A DNA stretch of 64,000 bases from Streptomyces sp. CB09001 (GTDB lineage: Bacteria > Actinomycetota > Actinomycetes > Streptomycetales > Streptomycetaceae). How positions within the stretch are numbered: the stretch's first letter is position 1; each line of letters opens with the position of its first letter. Below the pieces are notes generated by a model. It saw only the letters and a program-made list of their open reading frames with translations. It did not search any database and was not told the origin of the DNA. A program made the position numbers and the translations under genes. Location: positions 2,542,001 to 2,606,000 of the forward strand of contig NZ_CP026730.1 in NCBI RefSeq assembly GCF_003369795.1, read 5' to 3'. Shown here piece after piece: positions 40,593 through 50,217 of this stretch.

Positions 40593-41909
40593 ATGCCGCA
40601 GCCGACCCCAGCGCACCCCTCCCGTCCCACACCGGCCTCCCCCTTCCTGGCCGTCACCGCCGACACCCTGGTCGCGGCCGACTTCCGCCCCCGCACCCGC
40701 CCCCGCACCCGGCGCCGGCCACCCGGCCCGTACCGGCGGCTCCTGTCCACTCCCGGCGCCCGAGCGTTCACGCTCGGGAATCTCATCGCCCGGCTGCCCA
40801 TGGGCATGTTCAGCGTCAGCGCCGTCGTGATGATCGCCGGCACCCGCGGTTCGTACGCGCTCGCCGGCGCGGTCACCGCGACCGGGCTGGCGGCGACGGC
40901 GCTGGTCGCCCCGTGGACCGCGCGGCTCGTGGACCGGTACGGCCAGGCCCGGGTGGCCGTACCCGCCACCCTGTTCGCCGCGCTGGGCTCGGTCGCCCTG
41001 CTGCTGTGCGTGCGCCACGGGGCACCCGCCTGGACCCTGTTCGCCGCGTACGCCGCCACCGCGACGACGCCCAACACCGGCGGCATGGCCCGCGCCCGCT
41101 GGGCCCACCTGCTGAAAGGCGACGCCGACGCGCTGCACACCGCGAACTCCTTCGAGCAGGCCACGGACGAACTGTGCTACATGTTCGGGCCGGTCCTCGC
41201 GGCGTTCCTGTGCACCGCGCTCTTCCCGGAGGCGGGCACGCTGGTGGCCGTGGCGCTGCTGGTGACCGGCATGCTGCTGTTCACCGCCCAGCGCTCGACC
41301 GAGCCGCCGGCCCGCCCGCGCCCGACGGCGAAGGCGCCCTTCCGGGCCCCGGGCATCCCGTCGCTGCTGGTGGTGTGCCTGGCGATGGGCGGGGTGTTCG
41401 GCGCCATGGAGGTCGTCACCATCGCGTTCGCGGACGCACAGGGTCATCGAGCGGCGGCCGGTCTGGTCCTCGCGTTGCAGGCGGCCGGTTCGTGCGCGGC
41501 GGGTCTGCTCTACGGCGCGGTCAAGCCCGCCGGGCCGCCCGAGCACCGGCTGCCGTGGTGCGTGGCCGCGATGACGGCCCTGCTCACCCTGCCGCTGCTC
41601 GCGGCCTCCCTCAGCGGCTCCCTGCCCCTGCTGGCGCTCACCCTGCTGATCGGCGGGATGGCGACGGCCCCGACGATGGTCACCACCATGACGCTGGTCC
41701 AGCACCGCACCCCGGAGGGCCGCCTGAACGAGGGCATGACCCTGGCGGTGACCGGCCTCCTCGGCGGCATCGCCTGCGGCAGCGCGGCGGGCGGCTGGAC
41801 GGTGGAACACGTCTCCCCCACCGCCGCCTACGGCATCCCGGTCACGGCGGCCGCGACGGCCCTGCTCCTGACCCTGCTGCCGGCCAAGCCGGCCAAACGG
41901 TCACTGTGA
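40593..41909 (+). CDS. MFS transporter
   Basis: 438 residues with 12 spans (AFTLGNLIARLPMGMFSVSA opening, later LVLALQAAGSCAAGLLYGAV). The N-terminal 45 residues are Arg/Pro rich and cytoplasmic. It lacks a clear drug-exporter signature, and motif A is degenerate (APWTARLVDRYGQAR). It resembles a group of uncharacterised actinobacterial MFS efflux proteins. Start ATG at 40593. It is divergent from the LysR regulator and convergent with tmRNA, from which a 21-bp hairpin separates it. Confidence 0.85.
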   Translation: MPQPTPAHPSRPTPASPFLAVTADTLVAADFRPRTRPRTRRRPPGPYRRLLSTPGARAFTLGNLIARLPMGMFSVSAVVMIAGTRGSYALAGAVTATGLAATALVAPWTARLVDRYGQARVAVPATLFAALGSVALLLCVRHGAPAWTLFAAYAATATTPNTGGMARARWAHLLKGDADALHTANSFEQATDELCYMFGPVLAAFLCTALFPEAGTLVAVALLVTGMLLFTAQRSTEPPARPRPTAKAPFRAPGIPSLLVVCLAMGGVFGAMEVVTIAFADAQGHRAAAGLVLALQAAGSCAAGLLYGAVKPAGPPEHRLPWCVAAMTALLTLPLLAASLSGSLPLLALTLLIGGMATAPTMVTTMTLVQHRTPEGRLNEGMTLAVTGLLGGIACGSAAGGWTVEHVSPTAAYGIPVTAAATALLLTLLPAKPAKRSL

Positions 41910-41914
41910 ACGCA

Positions 41915-41961
41915 GGAACCCCCTGGGTCGCCGGCACGTGGCCGGTGACCCAGGGGGTTCC
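41915..41961. terminator. Bidirectional hairpin terminator between the MFS gene and tmRNA
   Basis: Arms 41915-41935 and 41941-41961 pair over 21 bp with a single G-U and a 5-base loop. It starts 5 bases after the MFS stop and lies 9 bases from the mature tmRNA 3' end, so it can serve both transcripts. Confidence 0.85.
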
Positions 41962-41970
41962 CTGGGAATG

Positions 41971-42366
41971 TGGAGATGGCGGGAATCGAACCCGCGTCCA
42001 ACGGTGCGGAATCAGGGCTTCTCCGTGTGCAGTCCGCTTCGATTTTCTCAGCCCCGGAGATCACGCGGACAAGTCTCCGACGGGCTCAGTCACTGTTTGG
42101 TTTCCCTCTTCACCCCGTGACCGGGATCAAGGTTTAGTCCCCTAGCTGATGCCAGGATCCGGGTCGGGAACAGCCCCGGGCTGACACTCCCTTAGTAGGA
42201 GGCTCGCTTCGCTACCTGAGATCAGGCAGCGAGGGCGAAGGCCTGCTGGGAGGAATCGCGCTTGGTGTTGGCGATTATTTTTTCGGCCTGTGGTTTACGA
42301 GATCATGGCCGCTTCCTCGACACGCTTCCCCTGCTTCGACAGCCGCTGTCGAAACCGATCATCCCC
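41971..42366 (-). ncRNA. ssrA: Transfer-messenger RNA (tmRNA)
   Basis: The 5' end GGGGATG (complement of 42360-42366) pairs with the 3' strand CATCTCC (complement of 41972-41978), and the tRNA-like T arm GCGGG-TTCGATT-CCCGC is next to it. The resume codon and tag at 42222-42272 encode ANTKRDSSQQAFALAA then stop, the Streptomyces ssrA tag. About 396 nt. It rescues stalled ribosomes with SmpB, encoded about 125 bases upstream on the same strand. The full CCA end is not encoded (A-CA). Confidence 0.96.
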
Positions 42367-42491
42367 ATGTTGATTTTTCAAGTCCTCCGAAGAGGTCCCT
42401 CCGAGGAGGGTGCGCATCCTCTGTGGGGTGCAGTGCCATCGTACGTGACCAACGCGTACGGGTGCCAGCCTATTCCCGGCGGCGGGCGGCG

Positions 42492-42971
42492 TCAGGCCCG
42501 CTGCTTGCGCCGGATCGCGGAGATCGTCCGCTCCGCCTCACGCCGGTCCTGCTTCTCCCGGAGGGTCTGGCGCTTGTCGTACTCCTTCTTGCCGCGCGCC
42601 AGCGCGATCTCGACCTTGGCCCGACCGTCCTTGAAGTAGAGCGCCAGGGGCACGATCGTGTGACCGGTCTCCTGGGACTTCGACTCCAGCTTGTCGATCT
42701 CCACCCGGTGCAGCAGCAGCTTCCGCTTGCGCCGCGCGCTGTGGTTGGTCCAGGTGCCCTGGCTGTACTCCGGCACGTGCACGTTGTGCAGCCACGCCTC
42801 GTGACCGTCCAGCTGCACGAAGCCGTCGACCAGCGAGGCCCGCCCCTGACGCAGCGACTTCACCTCGGTACCGGACAGCACGAGGCCGGCCTCGTAGGTG
42901 TCGAGGATCTGGTAGTCGTGCCGCGCCTTCTTGTTCTGCGCGATCAGCTTGCGCCCTTTTTCCTTAGCCAT
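42492..42971 (-). CDS. smpB: SsrA-binding protein SmpB
   Basis: 159 residues. Family motifs are [55 protein letters not shown] and the C-terminal [19 protein letters not shown] type tail. SmpB binds the tRNA-like domain of tmRNA and mimics the anticodon arm in the ribosome. ATG at 42971 is used (an ATG four codons upstream is also in frame). It lies next to ssrA and downstream of ctpA, the arrangement conserved in Streptomyces. Confidence 0.96.
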   Translation of the reverse strand: MAKEKGRKLIAQNKKARHDYQILDTYEAGLVLSGTEVKSLRQGRASLVDGFVQLDGHEAWLHNVHVPEYSQGTWTNHSARRKRKLLLHRVEIDKLESKSQETGHTIVPLALYFKDGRAKVEIALARGKKEYDKRQTLREKQDRREAERTISAIRRKQRA

Positions 42972-43017
42972 AGTGCGGTCCATTTTGGCACTACGGAGGG
43001 GCCTGGCGGAAAGCCGA

Positions 43018-44205
43018 TTACGCGGTCGGCCCGAGCCCGCTCAGCACCGTCCGGGCCCGCGTGAGGGCGGCCGGGTCCGTCGGGTCGACCTCCAGGTCGG
43101 GCGTGATGCCCACGCCGTCGACGCCGCGGCCGGAGGGGGTGCGGTAGTGGCCGACGGTCAGCTCGGCCACCGAGCCGCCGGGCAGCCGGCTCGGCATCTG
43201 CACCGAGCCCTTGCCGAAGGTGCGGGAGCCCAGCACGACCGCCCGGCCGCGGTCCTGGAGGGCCCCGGTGAGCAGCTCGGCCGCGCTCATCGTGCCGCCG
43301 TCGACGAGCGCGACCAGGGGTCTGGTCGTGTCGCCGCCGGGCTCGGCGTGCAGGGCCCGCTGGTCCCCGTCGACGTCGTACGTGGCGACCAGGCCGCCGT
43401 CGAGGAAGGCGGAGGCGGCGGTGACGGCCTCGGTGACCAGGCCGCCGGAGTTGCCGCGCAGGTCGAGGACGACCCCGGCGCCGGACGGCACCCGGGCCAC
43501 GGACTCGCGCACCTGCTCGCCGACGCCCTTGGTGAAGGAGGTGACCTTGACGACGGTGAGGCCGTCGGCGAGCGTGCGGACCGTCACGGAGTCCGTGGAC
43601 AGCCGGGCGCGGCGTACGGTCTCGGTCCACGCGCGCGTGCCGCGCTCCAGGCCCAGCCGGACGGCGGTGCCGGCGGGCTCCTGCTCGCCGTCGCCGCGCA
43701 GTATGGAGACGACCTCGGTGACGGGCCGTCCGTCGACCCGCTCGCCGTCCACGCTGCGCAGCCGGTCACCCTCGCGGATCCCGGCGTCGGCGGCCGGCGA
43801 GCCGGAGCGCACCCGGGTCACCTCGATGCGGCCGTCGCGTTCGCGGCGCGCGGAGAGCCCGACGCCGGTGTAGCGGCCGTCGAGGGCGTCCTCCAACTCC
43901 TCGTACTCACCCTGGGAGTAGACGGCCCCCCAGCGGTCCCCGCTGCGGCTGACCGCGCGTTCGGCTGCCTCCACGGGGGACTTGCCGTCGGCCATGGCCT
44001 CGGCCGCCGCGCGGGCTACGTCGTCGTGGCGGGCCTGCTGACCGGCCGGGGCGGCCGAACGGGCCGTGCCGGGCTCGGACCTCCGGTCCGTCCCGGGCAG
44101 CGAGCCGGTGGCCGCGCCCGCGACGAGCACACTCGCGAACACCAAGGTCAGGGCAGCCCCGTGGCGTACGCGGCGGGGCCGGCAGAGCAGGTCACGACCT
44201 GACAT
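43018..44205 (-). CDS. C-terminal processing protease (S41 family) with PDZ domain
   Basis: 395 residues. One N-terminal membrane span ([17 protein letters not shown]) is followed by a PDZ domain (about 130-205, [32 protein letters not shown]). The S41 catalytic part has [31 protein letters not shown] (nucleophile Ser) and [10 protein letters not shown] (general base Lys). It cleaves proteins outside the membrane near their C-terminus. ATG at 44205 is preferred over an upstream in-frame start. It lies between ftsX and smpB, and its substrate may be a cell-division or envelope protein. Confidence 0.9.
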   Translation of the reverse strand: MSGRDLLCRPRRVRHGAALTLVFASVLVAGAATGSLPGTDRRSEPGTARSAAPAGQQARHDDVARAAAEAMADGKSPVEAAERAVSRSGDRWGAVYSQGEYEELEDALDGRYTGVGLSARRERDGRIEVTRVRSGSPAADAGIREGDRLRSVDGERVDGRPVTEVVSILRGDGEQEPAGTAVRLGLERGTRAWTETVRRARLSTDSVTVRTLADGLTVVKVTSFTKGVGEQVRESVARVPSGAGVVLDLRGNSGGLVTEAVTAASAFLDGGLVATYDVDGDQRALHAEPGGDTTRPLVALVDGGTMSAAELLTGALQDRGRAVVLGSRTFGKGSVQMPSRLPGGSVAELTVGHYRTPSGRGVDGVGITPDLEVDPTDPAALTRARTVLSGLGPTA

Positions 44206-44230
44206 GCCGGTGAGTCTAGGACAACGGGCA

Positions 44231-44262
44231 AGGGCCGCACGGTCCCTTGACCGCGCGGCCCT
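44231..44262 (-). terminator. Hairpin terminator after ftsX
   Basis: AGGGCCGC-A-CGGT pairs with ACCG-C-GCGGCCCT across positions 44231-44262, with one A-C mismatch. It lies 11 bases past the ftsX stop codon on the minus strand. Confidence 0.6.
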
Positions 44263-44273
44263 CTTGGCATGTG

Positions 44274-45191
44274 TCACACCTTCAGGTACTTGCGCAACGC
44301 GAAGAACGCGGCCAACGCGGGCATCAGCAGGCTCGTGGCCAGGATGAGCGGCAGCTTCGTCAGGACGGCGTCCCAGCCGATGAAGTTGATCAGGTTCAGC
44401 TTCTCGGACAGGGCGAGTCCGTGATCGATGATGAAGTACCTGGCGATCACCAGGAATCCGCAGGCCACACCACCGCCGATGAGACCGGCGACCGCCGCCT
44501 CCATGATGAACGGCGCCTGGATGTAGAACCCCGACGCGCCCACGAGGCGCATGATGCCGGTCTCACGGCGCCGGCTGAACGCCGAGACGCGCACGGTGTT
44601 GACGATCAGCATCAGGGCGACCACGAGCATGAGCGCCATCACCGCGCGGGCGGCCCAGTTCATGCCGTTGAGCAGACCGAAGAGGTTGTCCAGGATGCCC
44701 TTCTGGTCCTGCACGGACTGCACGCCCTCACGACCGTCGAACGCGGTCGCGATGACCTGGTACTTCTCCGGGTCCTTCAGCTTGATCCGGTACGACTCCT
44801 GCATCTGGTCCGGCGTGAGGGAGCTGGCCAGCGGCGAGTCGCCGAACTGCTCCTTGTAGTGCTTGTACGCCTCGTCCTGCGACTCGTACGTCACCTTCTC
44901 GACGACGGCCATCTCGTCGAGGTCGGACATGATCTGCTTCTTCTGGTCCTCGGTCACCGCGCCCTTGGCGCAGTTGGGGTCGGACTCGGCGTCGCTCTTG
45001 TTGCAGAGGAAGACCGAGACGTTGACCTTGTCGTACCAGTAGCCCTTCATGGTGGTGACCTGGTCGCTCATCAGCAGCGAACCGCCGAACAGGGCCAGGG
45101 ACAGGGCGACCGAGACGATGACCGCGAAGGTCATCGTCAGATTGCGGCGAAGACCGACTCCGATCTCCGAGACTACGAACTGGGCGCGCAT
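44274..45191 (-). CDS. ftsX: Cell division protein FtsX
   Basis: 305 residues, four membrane spans. A span at about 19-45 (LTMTFAVIVSVALSLALFGG) is followed by a large extracytoplasmic domain (about 50-170, with CNKSDAESDPNC likely disulfide-bonded), then three C-terminal spans with RETGIMRLVGASGFYIQAPF, the coupling region for the ATPase. With FtsE it forms an ABC-like complex that regulates cell-wall hydrolases during division. The start ATG is 42 bases after the ftsE stop, indicating one operon. Confidence 0.95.
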   Translation of the reverse strand: MRAQFVVSEIGVGLRRNLTMTFAVIVSVALSLALFGGSLLMSDQVTTMKGYWYDKVNVSVFLCNKSDAESDPNCAKGAVTEDQKKQIMSDLDEMAVVEKVTYESQDEAYKHYKEQFGDSPLASSLTPDQMQESYRIKLKDPEKYQVIATAFDGREGVQSVQDQKGILDNLFGLLNGMNWAARAVMALMLVVALMLIVNTVRVSAFSRRRETGIMRLVGASGFYIQAPFIMEAAVAGLIGGGVACGFLVIARYFIIDHGLALSEKLNLINFIGWDAVLTKLPLILATSLLMPALAAFFALRKYLKV

Positions 45192-45233
45192 GGCGTCTCG
45201 TTAAGCCTTTCGTTCCTCGTCGTCAGTGGCTCG

Positions 45234-45923
45234 TCAGTGCTGGTAGCCGTAGACACCGCGTGCCTGGTCCCGGACGAGGCGGCCCTTCTCCAGCTCGATG
45301 ACGCGCTTGCGCATCTGGTCCACGATGTTCTGGTCGTGCGTGGCCATCACCACGGTGGTGCCCGTCCGGTTGATCCGGTCGAGCAGCTTCATGATGCCGA
45401 CCGAGGTCTGCGGGTCGAGGTTGCCCGTGGGCTCGTCGGCGATCAGCAGCTTGGGCCGGTTGACGAAGGCGCGCGCGATGGCGACGCGCTGCTGTTCACC
45501 ACCGGACAGCTCGCCGGGCCTGCGGTCCTCCTTGCCGCCGAGTCCGACGAGGTCGAGGACCTGCGGCACGGACTTGCGGATCTCACCGCGGGACTTGCCG
45601 ATGACCTCCTGGGCGAAGGCGACGTTCTCGCCGACCGTCTTGTTCGGCAGCAGGCGGAAGTCCTGGAACACCGTCCCCAGCTGGCGCCGCATCTGCGGCA
45701 CCTTCCAGTTGGACAGGCGGGCGAGGTCCTTCCCCAGTACGTGCACCTGTCCGTGGCTGCACCGCTCCTCGCGGAGGATCAGTCGCAGGAAGGTGGACTT
45801 TCCGGAGCCTGAGGACCCCACGAGGAAGACGAACTCGCCCTTCTCGACCTCCAGGGAAACGTCCCTGAGGGCTGGGTGGCTCTGTTTGGGGTAGACCTTG
45901 GAGACGTTGTCGAATCGGATCAC
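45234..45923 (-). CDS. ftsE: Cell division ATP-binding protein FtsE
   Basis: 229 residues, full ABC ATPase: Walker [10 protein letters not shown] (about 36-44), Q-loop VFQDFRLL, signature LSGGEQQR, Walker [13 protein letters not shown] and the switch His in ATHDQ. It powers FtsX at the septum. Start ATG at 45923. The order prfB, ftsE, ftsX, ctpA, smpB, ssrA is widely conserved, although here two small genes separate prfB from ftsE. Confidence 0.96.
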   Translation of the reverse strand: MIRFDNVSKVYPKQSHPALRDVSLEVEKGEFVFLVGSSGSGKSTFLRLILREERCSHGQVHVLGKDLARLSNWKVPQMRRQLGTVFQDFRLLPNKTVGENVAFAQEVIGKSRGEIRKSVPQVLDLVGLGGKEDRRPGELSGGEQQRVAIARAFVNRPKLLIADEPTGNLDPQTSVGIMKLLDRINRTGTTVVMATHDQNIVDQMRKRVIELEKGRLVRDQARGVYGYQH

Positions 45924-46136
45924 GGATGCACCACGGGTCGCCGGGGGTAGATGTGCGTGACCATACGCGAACCGGGGAGCGGACCGCAGTCACCGGTCGG
46001 GGTTGCGTATCAGTTGCGCGTTTTGTCCCCACGGGAGGGCGCGCGGGGCCCTTCGGAACCTGGCACAGTGGAAGGGGAACGTTCGTGTCGCTGCGGGCGT
46101 TGTCCAGACGGAGCCGGCGGCAAGGAGGGTGAGCGC

Positions 46137-46331
46137 ATGACGTACGACCGGTTGGTGTGCGCGAACTGCGCGGCGCCCGTGAATGAGGGCAGGTGCCCGG
46201 TCTGCCGGGCCAACCGCGAGCGGCTGCAGCAGGAGAGCAACTTCTTCGCGGGGCTGAATCCCACGACGCTGATCGCGCTGCTGGCGGTGCTGATCGCGGC
46301 GGTGGCCCTGCTGGCCCACCAGACCGTCTGA
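46137..46331 (+). CDS. Small zinc-ribbon membrane protein
   Basis: 64 residues. The N-terminus has two CxxC knuckles (CANCAAPVNEGRCPVC) likely to bind zinc, followed by a short linker and one membrane span (LIALLAVLIAAVALLA) near the C-terminus. ATG at 46137 has AAGGAGG eight bases upstream, a perfect ribosome binding site. It points opposite to ftsE and the sortase substrate gene. Function unknown; conserved position in Streptomyces is my recollection. Confidence 0.85.
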   Translation: MTYDRLVCANCAAPVNEGRCPVCRANRERLQQESNFFAGLNPTTLIALLAVLIAAVALLAHQTV

Positions 46332-46410
46332 CGGCCCTGGAGCGGCCCCTGGGGGCCGTCAGGACACGGACGGGCCCGGACGGCGGGCACAAAGAGTGGC
46401 GGAAGACACA

Positions 46411-46445
46411 GGAGGGGCCCGGAGCGAAGTGCTCCGGGCCCCTCC
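46411..46445. terminator. Bidirectional 15-bp hairpin terminator
   Basis: Arms 46411-46425 and 46431-46445 are perfectly complementary with loop GAAGT. It lies between convergent genes ending at 46331 and 46481. Confidence 0.85.
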
Positions 46446-46480
46446 TTCCGCGTGCGCGGTGGGTACGTGGACGGCTACCG

Positions 46481-47347
46481 TCAGGCAGCTGCTCCGCGAC
46501 CGTTCATCAGGCGCGGCAGGAAGCGGAAGCCGATGCCGCCGGCGATCATCGTCGCGGCGCCGACCAGCAGGAACGTGGTCTCCGCGGCGCCGGTCTCGGC
46601 GAGCTCCTCACCGTTGCCCTGGGCGGCGGTGTCGGAGGAGGCCGGGGCCTCCTCGCCGGTGTCGGTCAGCGCGGAGGAACCCTCCTCCTGAGCGACGTTG
46701 TCGTTGCCGCCGCCGTCGGGGGTGGTGTTGTCGCCGCCACCGGCACCGCCGGCGTTGCCGCCGTTGCCGTTGCCGCCGTTGTCGCCGTTTCCGCCGTTGT
46801 CACCGGCACCACCGTCGTCGCCGTTACCGCCGACGTCACCGGCACCACCGTCGTCACCGTTACCGCCGACGTCACCGGCACCACCGTCGTCACCGTTACC
46901 GCCGACGTCACCGGCACCACCGTCGTCGCCGTTACCGCCGACGTCACCGGCACCACCGTCGTCACCATTGCCGCCGACGTCACCAGCGCCACCGTCGTCA
47001 CCATTGCCGCCGACGTCACCAGCGCCACCGTCGTCACCGTTACCGCCGACGTCACCGGCACCACCGTCGTCACCGGCACCACCGTCGTCACCGTTACCGC
47101 CGACGTCACCGGCACCACCGTTGTCGCCGCCCTCGGTCACGCCGACGATGGCGTTGCCCTCGGTCGTACCGCCGTCCTGCTGGCCGCCCTGGGCGCTGAC
47201 GCCGAGGCCGATACCGTCGCCGTCGGCGCTGGCGCTGACGCCGATCTCGAGCGCCGAGGCGGCACCCGCGGCGGTCAGGGAGGCGCCGGCCGCGATCACG
47301 GCGCCGGCCGCTATGCGCGCGACACGGATGCGCGTCTTCTTCGTCAT
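46481..47347 (-). CDS. Secreted LAETG sortase-anchored protein with Gly/Asp repeats
   Basis: 288 residues. An N-terminal signal peptide (about 1-31, ending AGAASA) is followed by about 115 residues of [16 protein letters not shown] repeats, a short Thr/Ser/Glu-rich stem, the sorting signal LAETG, a hydrophobic span ([19 protein letters not shown]) and a basic tail. LAxTG is the motif used by class E sortases of Streptomyces, so the protein should be linked covalently to peptidoglycan. The repeats are strongly acidic and glycine rich, possibly metal binding, and probably extended. The long leader from a promoter at 47480-47508 has hairpins. No sortase gene is in the window. Confidence 0.85.
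   Translation of the reverse strand: MTKKTRIRVARIAAGAVIAAGASLTAAGAASALEIGVSASADGDGIGLGVSAQGGQQDGGTTEGNAIVGVTEGGDNGGAGDVGGNGDDGGAGDDGGAGDVGGNGDDGGAGDVGGNGDDGGAGDVGGNGDDGGAGDVGGNGDDGGAGDVGGNGDDGGAGDVGGNGDDGGAGDVGGNGDDGGAGDNGGNGDNGGNGNGGNAGGAGGGDNTTPDGGGNDNVAQEEGSSALTDTGEEAPASSDTAAQGNGEELAETGAAETTFLLVGAATMIAGGIGFRFLPRLMNGRGAAA
46797..47120 (-). repeat. 36-bp coding minisatellite in the LAETG protein gene
   Basis: About eight copies of a 36-bp unit encode [12 protein letters not shown]. Copies differ mainly by silent changes (GCC/GCA, TTG/TTA). One 18-bp half-unit near 47074-47091 gives GGAGDD followed directly by GGAGDV. Copy number is likely to vary among strains. Confidence 0.88.
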
Positions 47348-47479
47348 GTAGTTGCTACCCCCAGTAGCCGATTTGGTCGTCGAGGCCGCACTCGGGGGCC
47401 GTGATCGACGGGGGGTGGCTGCATGTGTGCTCAAGCCCCCCGGTTCACATGCGCCCCAGAAATACGCATGCCGCGCCTC

Positions 47480-47508
47480 ACCATTCCGAATGTTCAAAGC
47501 AACGTCAA
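47480..47508 (-). promoter_or_regulatory. Predicted promoter of the LAETG protein gene
   Basis: On the minus strand TTGACG (47508-47503) and AATGGT (47485-47480) are 17 bases apart. The implied 5' leader is about 125 nt and contains an inverted repeat GCATGTG (47421-47427) / CACATGC (47446-47452). Confidence 0.5.
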
Positions 47509-47612
47509 GGCCATTGCGTACGCGATGTCCGGGTACGGAACGTATGCCGGACACAATGGGTGTGAGTGTGATGCAAAACCCAGACATCACCGGCGAACGG
47601 GGGGCCAGAGAA

Positions 47613-47647
47613 AAGGCAACCACCGCCCGAGGGGCGGCAGTTGCCTT
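47613..47647 (-). terminator. Intrinsic terminator after prfB
   Basis: AAGGCAAC (47613-47620) pairs with GTTGCCTT (47640-47647), with an inner CCGCCC/GGGCGG extension. On the minus strand the stem is followed by TTTTCTC, giving a T-run. It lies 28 bases beyond the prfB stop. Confidence 0.75.
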
Positions 47648-47675
47648 GTCGACAAAGCGGCGGTTGCGCCTCGCG

Positions 47676-48782
47676 TTACTTCTCCCGCTGCTTGCGCCAG
47701 CGAATGCCGGCCTCCAGGAAGCCGTCGATCTCGCCGTTGAACACGGCCTCCGGGTTGCCCACTTCGTGCTCCGTGCGCAGGTCCTTGACCATCTGGTACG
47801 GGTGCAGCACGTACGAACGCATCTGGTTGCCCCAGGAGTTGCCCCCGTCGCCCTTGAGGGCGTCCATCTTGGCCTGCTCCTCCTGGCGGCGCCGCTCCAG
47901 GAGCTTGGCCTGGAGGACGTTCATGGCGGTCGCCTTGTTCTGGATCTGGGAGCGCTCGTTCTGACAGGAGACGACGATGCCGGTGGGGATGTGGGTGAGG
48001 CGCACCGCCGAGTCGGTGGTGTTCACACCCTGGCCGCCGGGGCCGGAGGACCGGTACACGTCCACCCGCAGCTCGGTCTCGTCGATCTCGATGTGGTCGG
48101 TCTGCTCGACCACGGGGAGGATCTCGACGCCCGCGAAGGAGGTCTGGCGGCGCCCCTGGTTGTCGAAGGGCGAGATGCGCACCAGCCGGTGCGTGCCCTG
48201 CTCGACGGAGAGGGTGCCGTAGGCGTACGGCGACTGCACGGCGAAGGTGGTCGACTTGATGCCGGCCTCCTCCGCGTACGACGTCTCGTACACCTCGGTC
48301 TTGTAGCCGTGCTGCTCTGCCCAGCGCAGGTACATGCGCTGGAGCTTCTCGGCGAAGTCGGCGGCGTCCACGCCACCCGCCTCGGCCCGGATGTTGACGA
48401 GCGCCTCGCGCGCGTCGTACTCGCCGGAGAGCAGGGTGCGGACCTCCATCTCGTCCAGCGCCTTGCGGACGGCCGTGAGCTCGGACTCGGCCTCGGCGCG
48501 GGTGTCCGGGTCGTCCTCCTCCTCGGCCATCTCGAAGAGCACGCCGAGATCGTCGATCCGGCCGCGCAGGGCCTCGGCCTTCCGCACCTCGGCCTGGAGG
48601 TGCGAGAGCTTGCTGGTGATCTTCTGCGCCGCCTCCGGGTCGTCCCACAGGGAGGGCGCGGCCGCCTGCTCCTCGAGCACGGCGATGTCTGCCCTCAGCC
48701 TGTCGAGGTCCAGGACGGCCTCGATCGACTCCATGGTCGAGGAGAGGGACTTCAGCTCTTCGGATACATCGACGACTGCCAC
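47676..48782 (-). CDS. prfB: Peptide chain release factor 2 (RF2)
   Basis: 368 residues from GTG at 48782. The stop-codon recognition tripeptide SPF is present in [15 protein letters not shown], and the peptidyl-tRNA hydrolysis motif is [17 protein letters not shown]. The N-terminal helical domain starts [19 protein letters not shown]2 releases peptides at UGA and UAA. The frame runs straight through with no in-frame TGA near codon 26, so the autoregulatory +1 frameshift of E. coli prfB is absent. Positioned downstream of pkaB. Confidence 0.96.
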   Translation of the reverse strand: MAVVDVSEELKSLSSTMESIEAVLDLDRLRADIAVLEEQAAAPSLWDDPEAAQKITSKLSHLQAEVRKAEALRGRIDDLGVLFEMAEEEDDPDTRAEAESELTAVRKALDEMEVRTLLSGEYDAREALVNIRAEAGGVDAADFAEKLQRMYLRWAEQHGYKTEVYETSYAEEAGIKSTTFAVQSPYAYGTLSVEQGTHRLVRISPFDNQGRRQTSFAGVEILPVVEQTDHIEIDETELRVDVYRSSGPGGQGVNTTDSAVRLTHIPTGIVVSCQNERSQIQNKATAMNVLQAKLLERRRQEEQAKMDALKGDGGNSWGNQMRSYVLHPYQMVKDLRTEHEVGNPEAVFNGEIDGFLEAGIRWRKQREK

Positions 48783-48858
48783 GCATCCAGCGTAACGGCT
48801 CCGTCCACCGGTCCACGCCGGGCGGGTGCGGGCGCGGACGCCGGCGGGTGGCCGCGCC

Positions 48859-50112
48859 TCAGGGAGCGGCCGGTGCCGAGTTCCGCGTGTCCTGGGGTCC
48901 GCCGCCGTCCTCGTCACCGCCCGTGGCCAGCCACGTACCGACGCCGATCGCCGCCACCAGGGCGACCGCGCCGGTCCCCACCGCGATCCGGCGCCGCCGC
49001 GCGGTGGCGCGGTTGCGGGCCGAGCCGGGGCGCGGGGCGCCCGAGGCGCGCGGGGCGCGGGCGGTGCCGCGGGCACCGCCGGCCAGCTCGTCCGGGGCGG
49101 GTACGCGCATCGACGTGTGGGTGTCGCGGTTGGAGTCGGCCGGCTTGGCCCCCGGCACCAGGGGCACCGCTCCCCGGCGCGGAACGGGTTCCGCGGCCGA
49201 CACGGGGGCGGCCGGGGACGCCGCGGACGCGTCGGGGTCGTCCTCCGGCTGCTCGGCGTCGGGCTCGTCCACGTCCAGCGGGGCCATTCCGGCGAGCATC
49301 GGCAGCAGCTCGCGCAGCCGGGCGCTCAGCTCGGAGGCGCGCAGCCGGGAGGCCGGGGCCTTGGCGAGGCACTGGACGAGGAGCTGCCACAGCTCGTCCG
49401 GGATGCCGGGGAGCGGGACGACGGTCTCGGTCACGTGGCGGCGCAGCACCGCGCCGGGGTGGCCGCCGCCGAACGGCGTGAAGCCGGCCAGGAGCTCGTA
49501 CAGGACCGTGGCGAGCGCGTAGATGTCGACGGCCGCGCGCGGGGGCAGGCCCTCGACGATCTCGGGGGCCAGGTAGTCGGGCGTACCGATGATCTTCGTG
49601 GCGCGGGTGCGGCGCGGGGTGTCGATGAGCTTGGCCACCCCGAAGTCCGTGAGCAGTGCCGGGTGGGAGCCGCCGGGGCCGAGCGGGCCCTGCATGTCGA
49701 GCAGCACGTTCTCCGGCTTGACGTCGCGGTGCACGACCCCGGCGGCGTGCGCGGCGGCCAGCCCGTCGGCGACGTCGGCGACGACGGCCACCGCGGCCTC
49801 GGGCGCCATGCGCCGTTCCCGGTCGAGGCGGGTGCGCAGGTCCGTGCCCCGGACCAGGTCCATCACCAGCGCCAGGTCGTTGCCGTCGACCACCAGGTCG
49901 CGCACCGAGACGACGTGCTGGTGGTCCAGGCCGAGCAGGGCGGTGCGCTCCTGCACGAAGCGGGAGACCAGTTCCTGGTCGGACGCCAGGTCCTCGCGCA
50001 GCAGCTTGATCGCGACGGGTCCGTCGGGACCCTCGCCCAGCCACACCGTGCCGGCGCTGCCCCGCCCGAGGATCTGGTGGGCGGTGTACCGGCTGCCGAT
50101 CTTCCGTGCCAA
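48859..50112 (-). CDS. pkaB: Serine/threonine protein kinase PkaB
   Basis: 417 residues. The kinase domain (about 8-270) has a glycine loop [13 protein letters not shown], lysine VAIKLLRE, catalytic [18 protein letters not shown] and APE in YLAPEIVEG. An acidic Pro/Ala-rich juxtamembrane linker and one membrane span near the C-terminus ([20 protein letters not shown]) follow, leaving a short external tail with no sensor domain. Start ATG at 50112. The neighbouring pkaA and prfB identify it as the S. coelicolor PkaB counterpart (417 residues as I recall). It may phosphorylate FHA or cell-wall proteins encoded nearby. Confidence 0.92.
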   Translation of the reverse strand: MARKIGSRYTAHQILGRGSAGTVWLGEGPDGPVAIKLLREDLASDQELVSRFVQERTALLGLDHQHVVSVRDLVVDGNDLALVMDLVRGTDLRTRLDRERRMAPEAAVAVVADVADGLAAAHAAGVVHRDVKPENVLLDMQGPLGPGGSHPALLTDFGVAKLIDTPRRTRATKIIGTPDYLAPEIVEGLPPRAAVDIYALATVLYELLAGFTPFGGGHPGAVLRRHVTETVVPLPGIPDELWQLLVQCLAKAPASRLRASELSARLRELLPMLAGMAPLDVDEPDAEQPEDDPDASAASPAAPVSAAEPVPRRGAVPLVPGAKPADSNRDTHTSMRVPAPDELAGGARGTARAPRASGAPRPGSARNRATARRRRIAVGTGAVALVAAIGVGTWLATGGDEDGGGPQDTRNSAPAAP

Positions 50113-50217
50113 GACTGCTCCTACCGACGCGTGTTGCGCCTAAAAGTACGCGCCCGAGGAGCCAACCTTCACGGCGGAGGCGGAAATCACCCTCCGGATG
50201 TCGACAAGTCTCCAGAC

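Noticed and set aside
46797..47120. 36-bp repeats that might be a CRISPR array
   Set aside because: They are tandem without spacers and in frame inside a secreted protein gene.
46797..47120. RTX calcium-binding repeats
   Set aside because: The repeat is a GGxGDx hexad with a 12-residue period, lacking the nonapeptide spacing and aliphatic residue of RTX motifs.
48690..48782. Programmed +1 frameshift in prfB
   Set aside because: The reading frame is continuous from GTG 48782 through the N-terminal domain, with no in-frame TGA or slippery CUUUGA.
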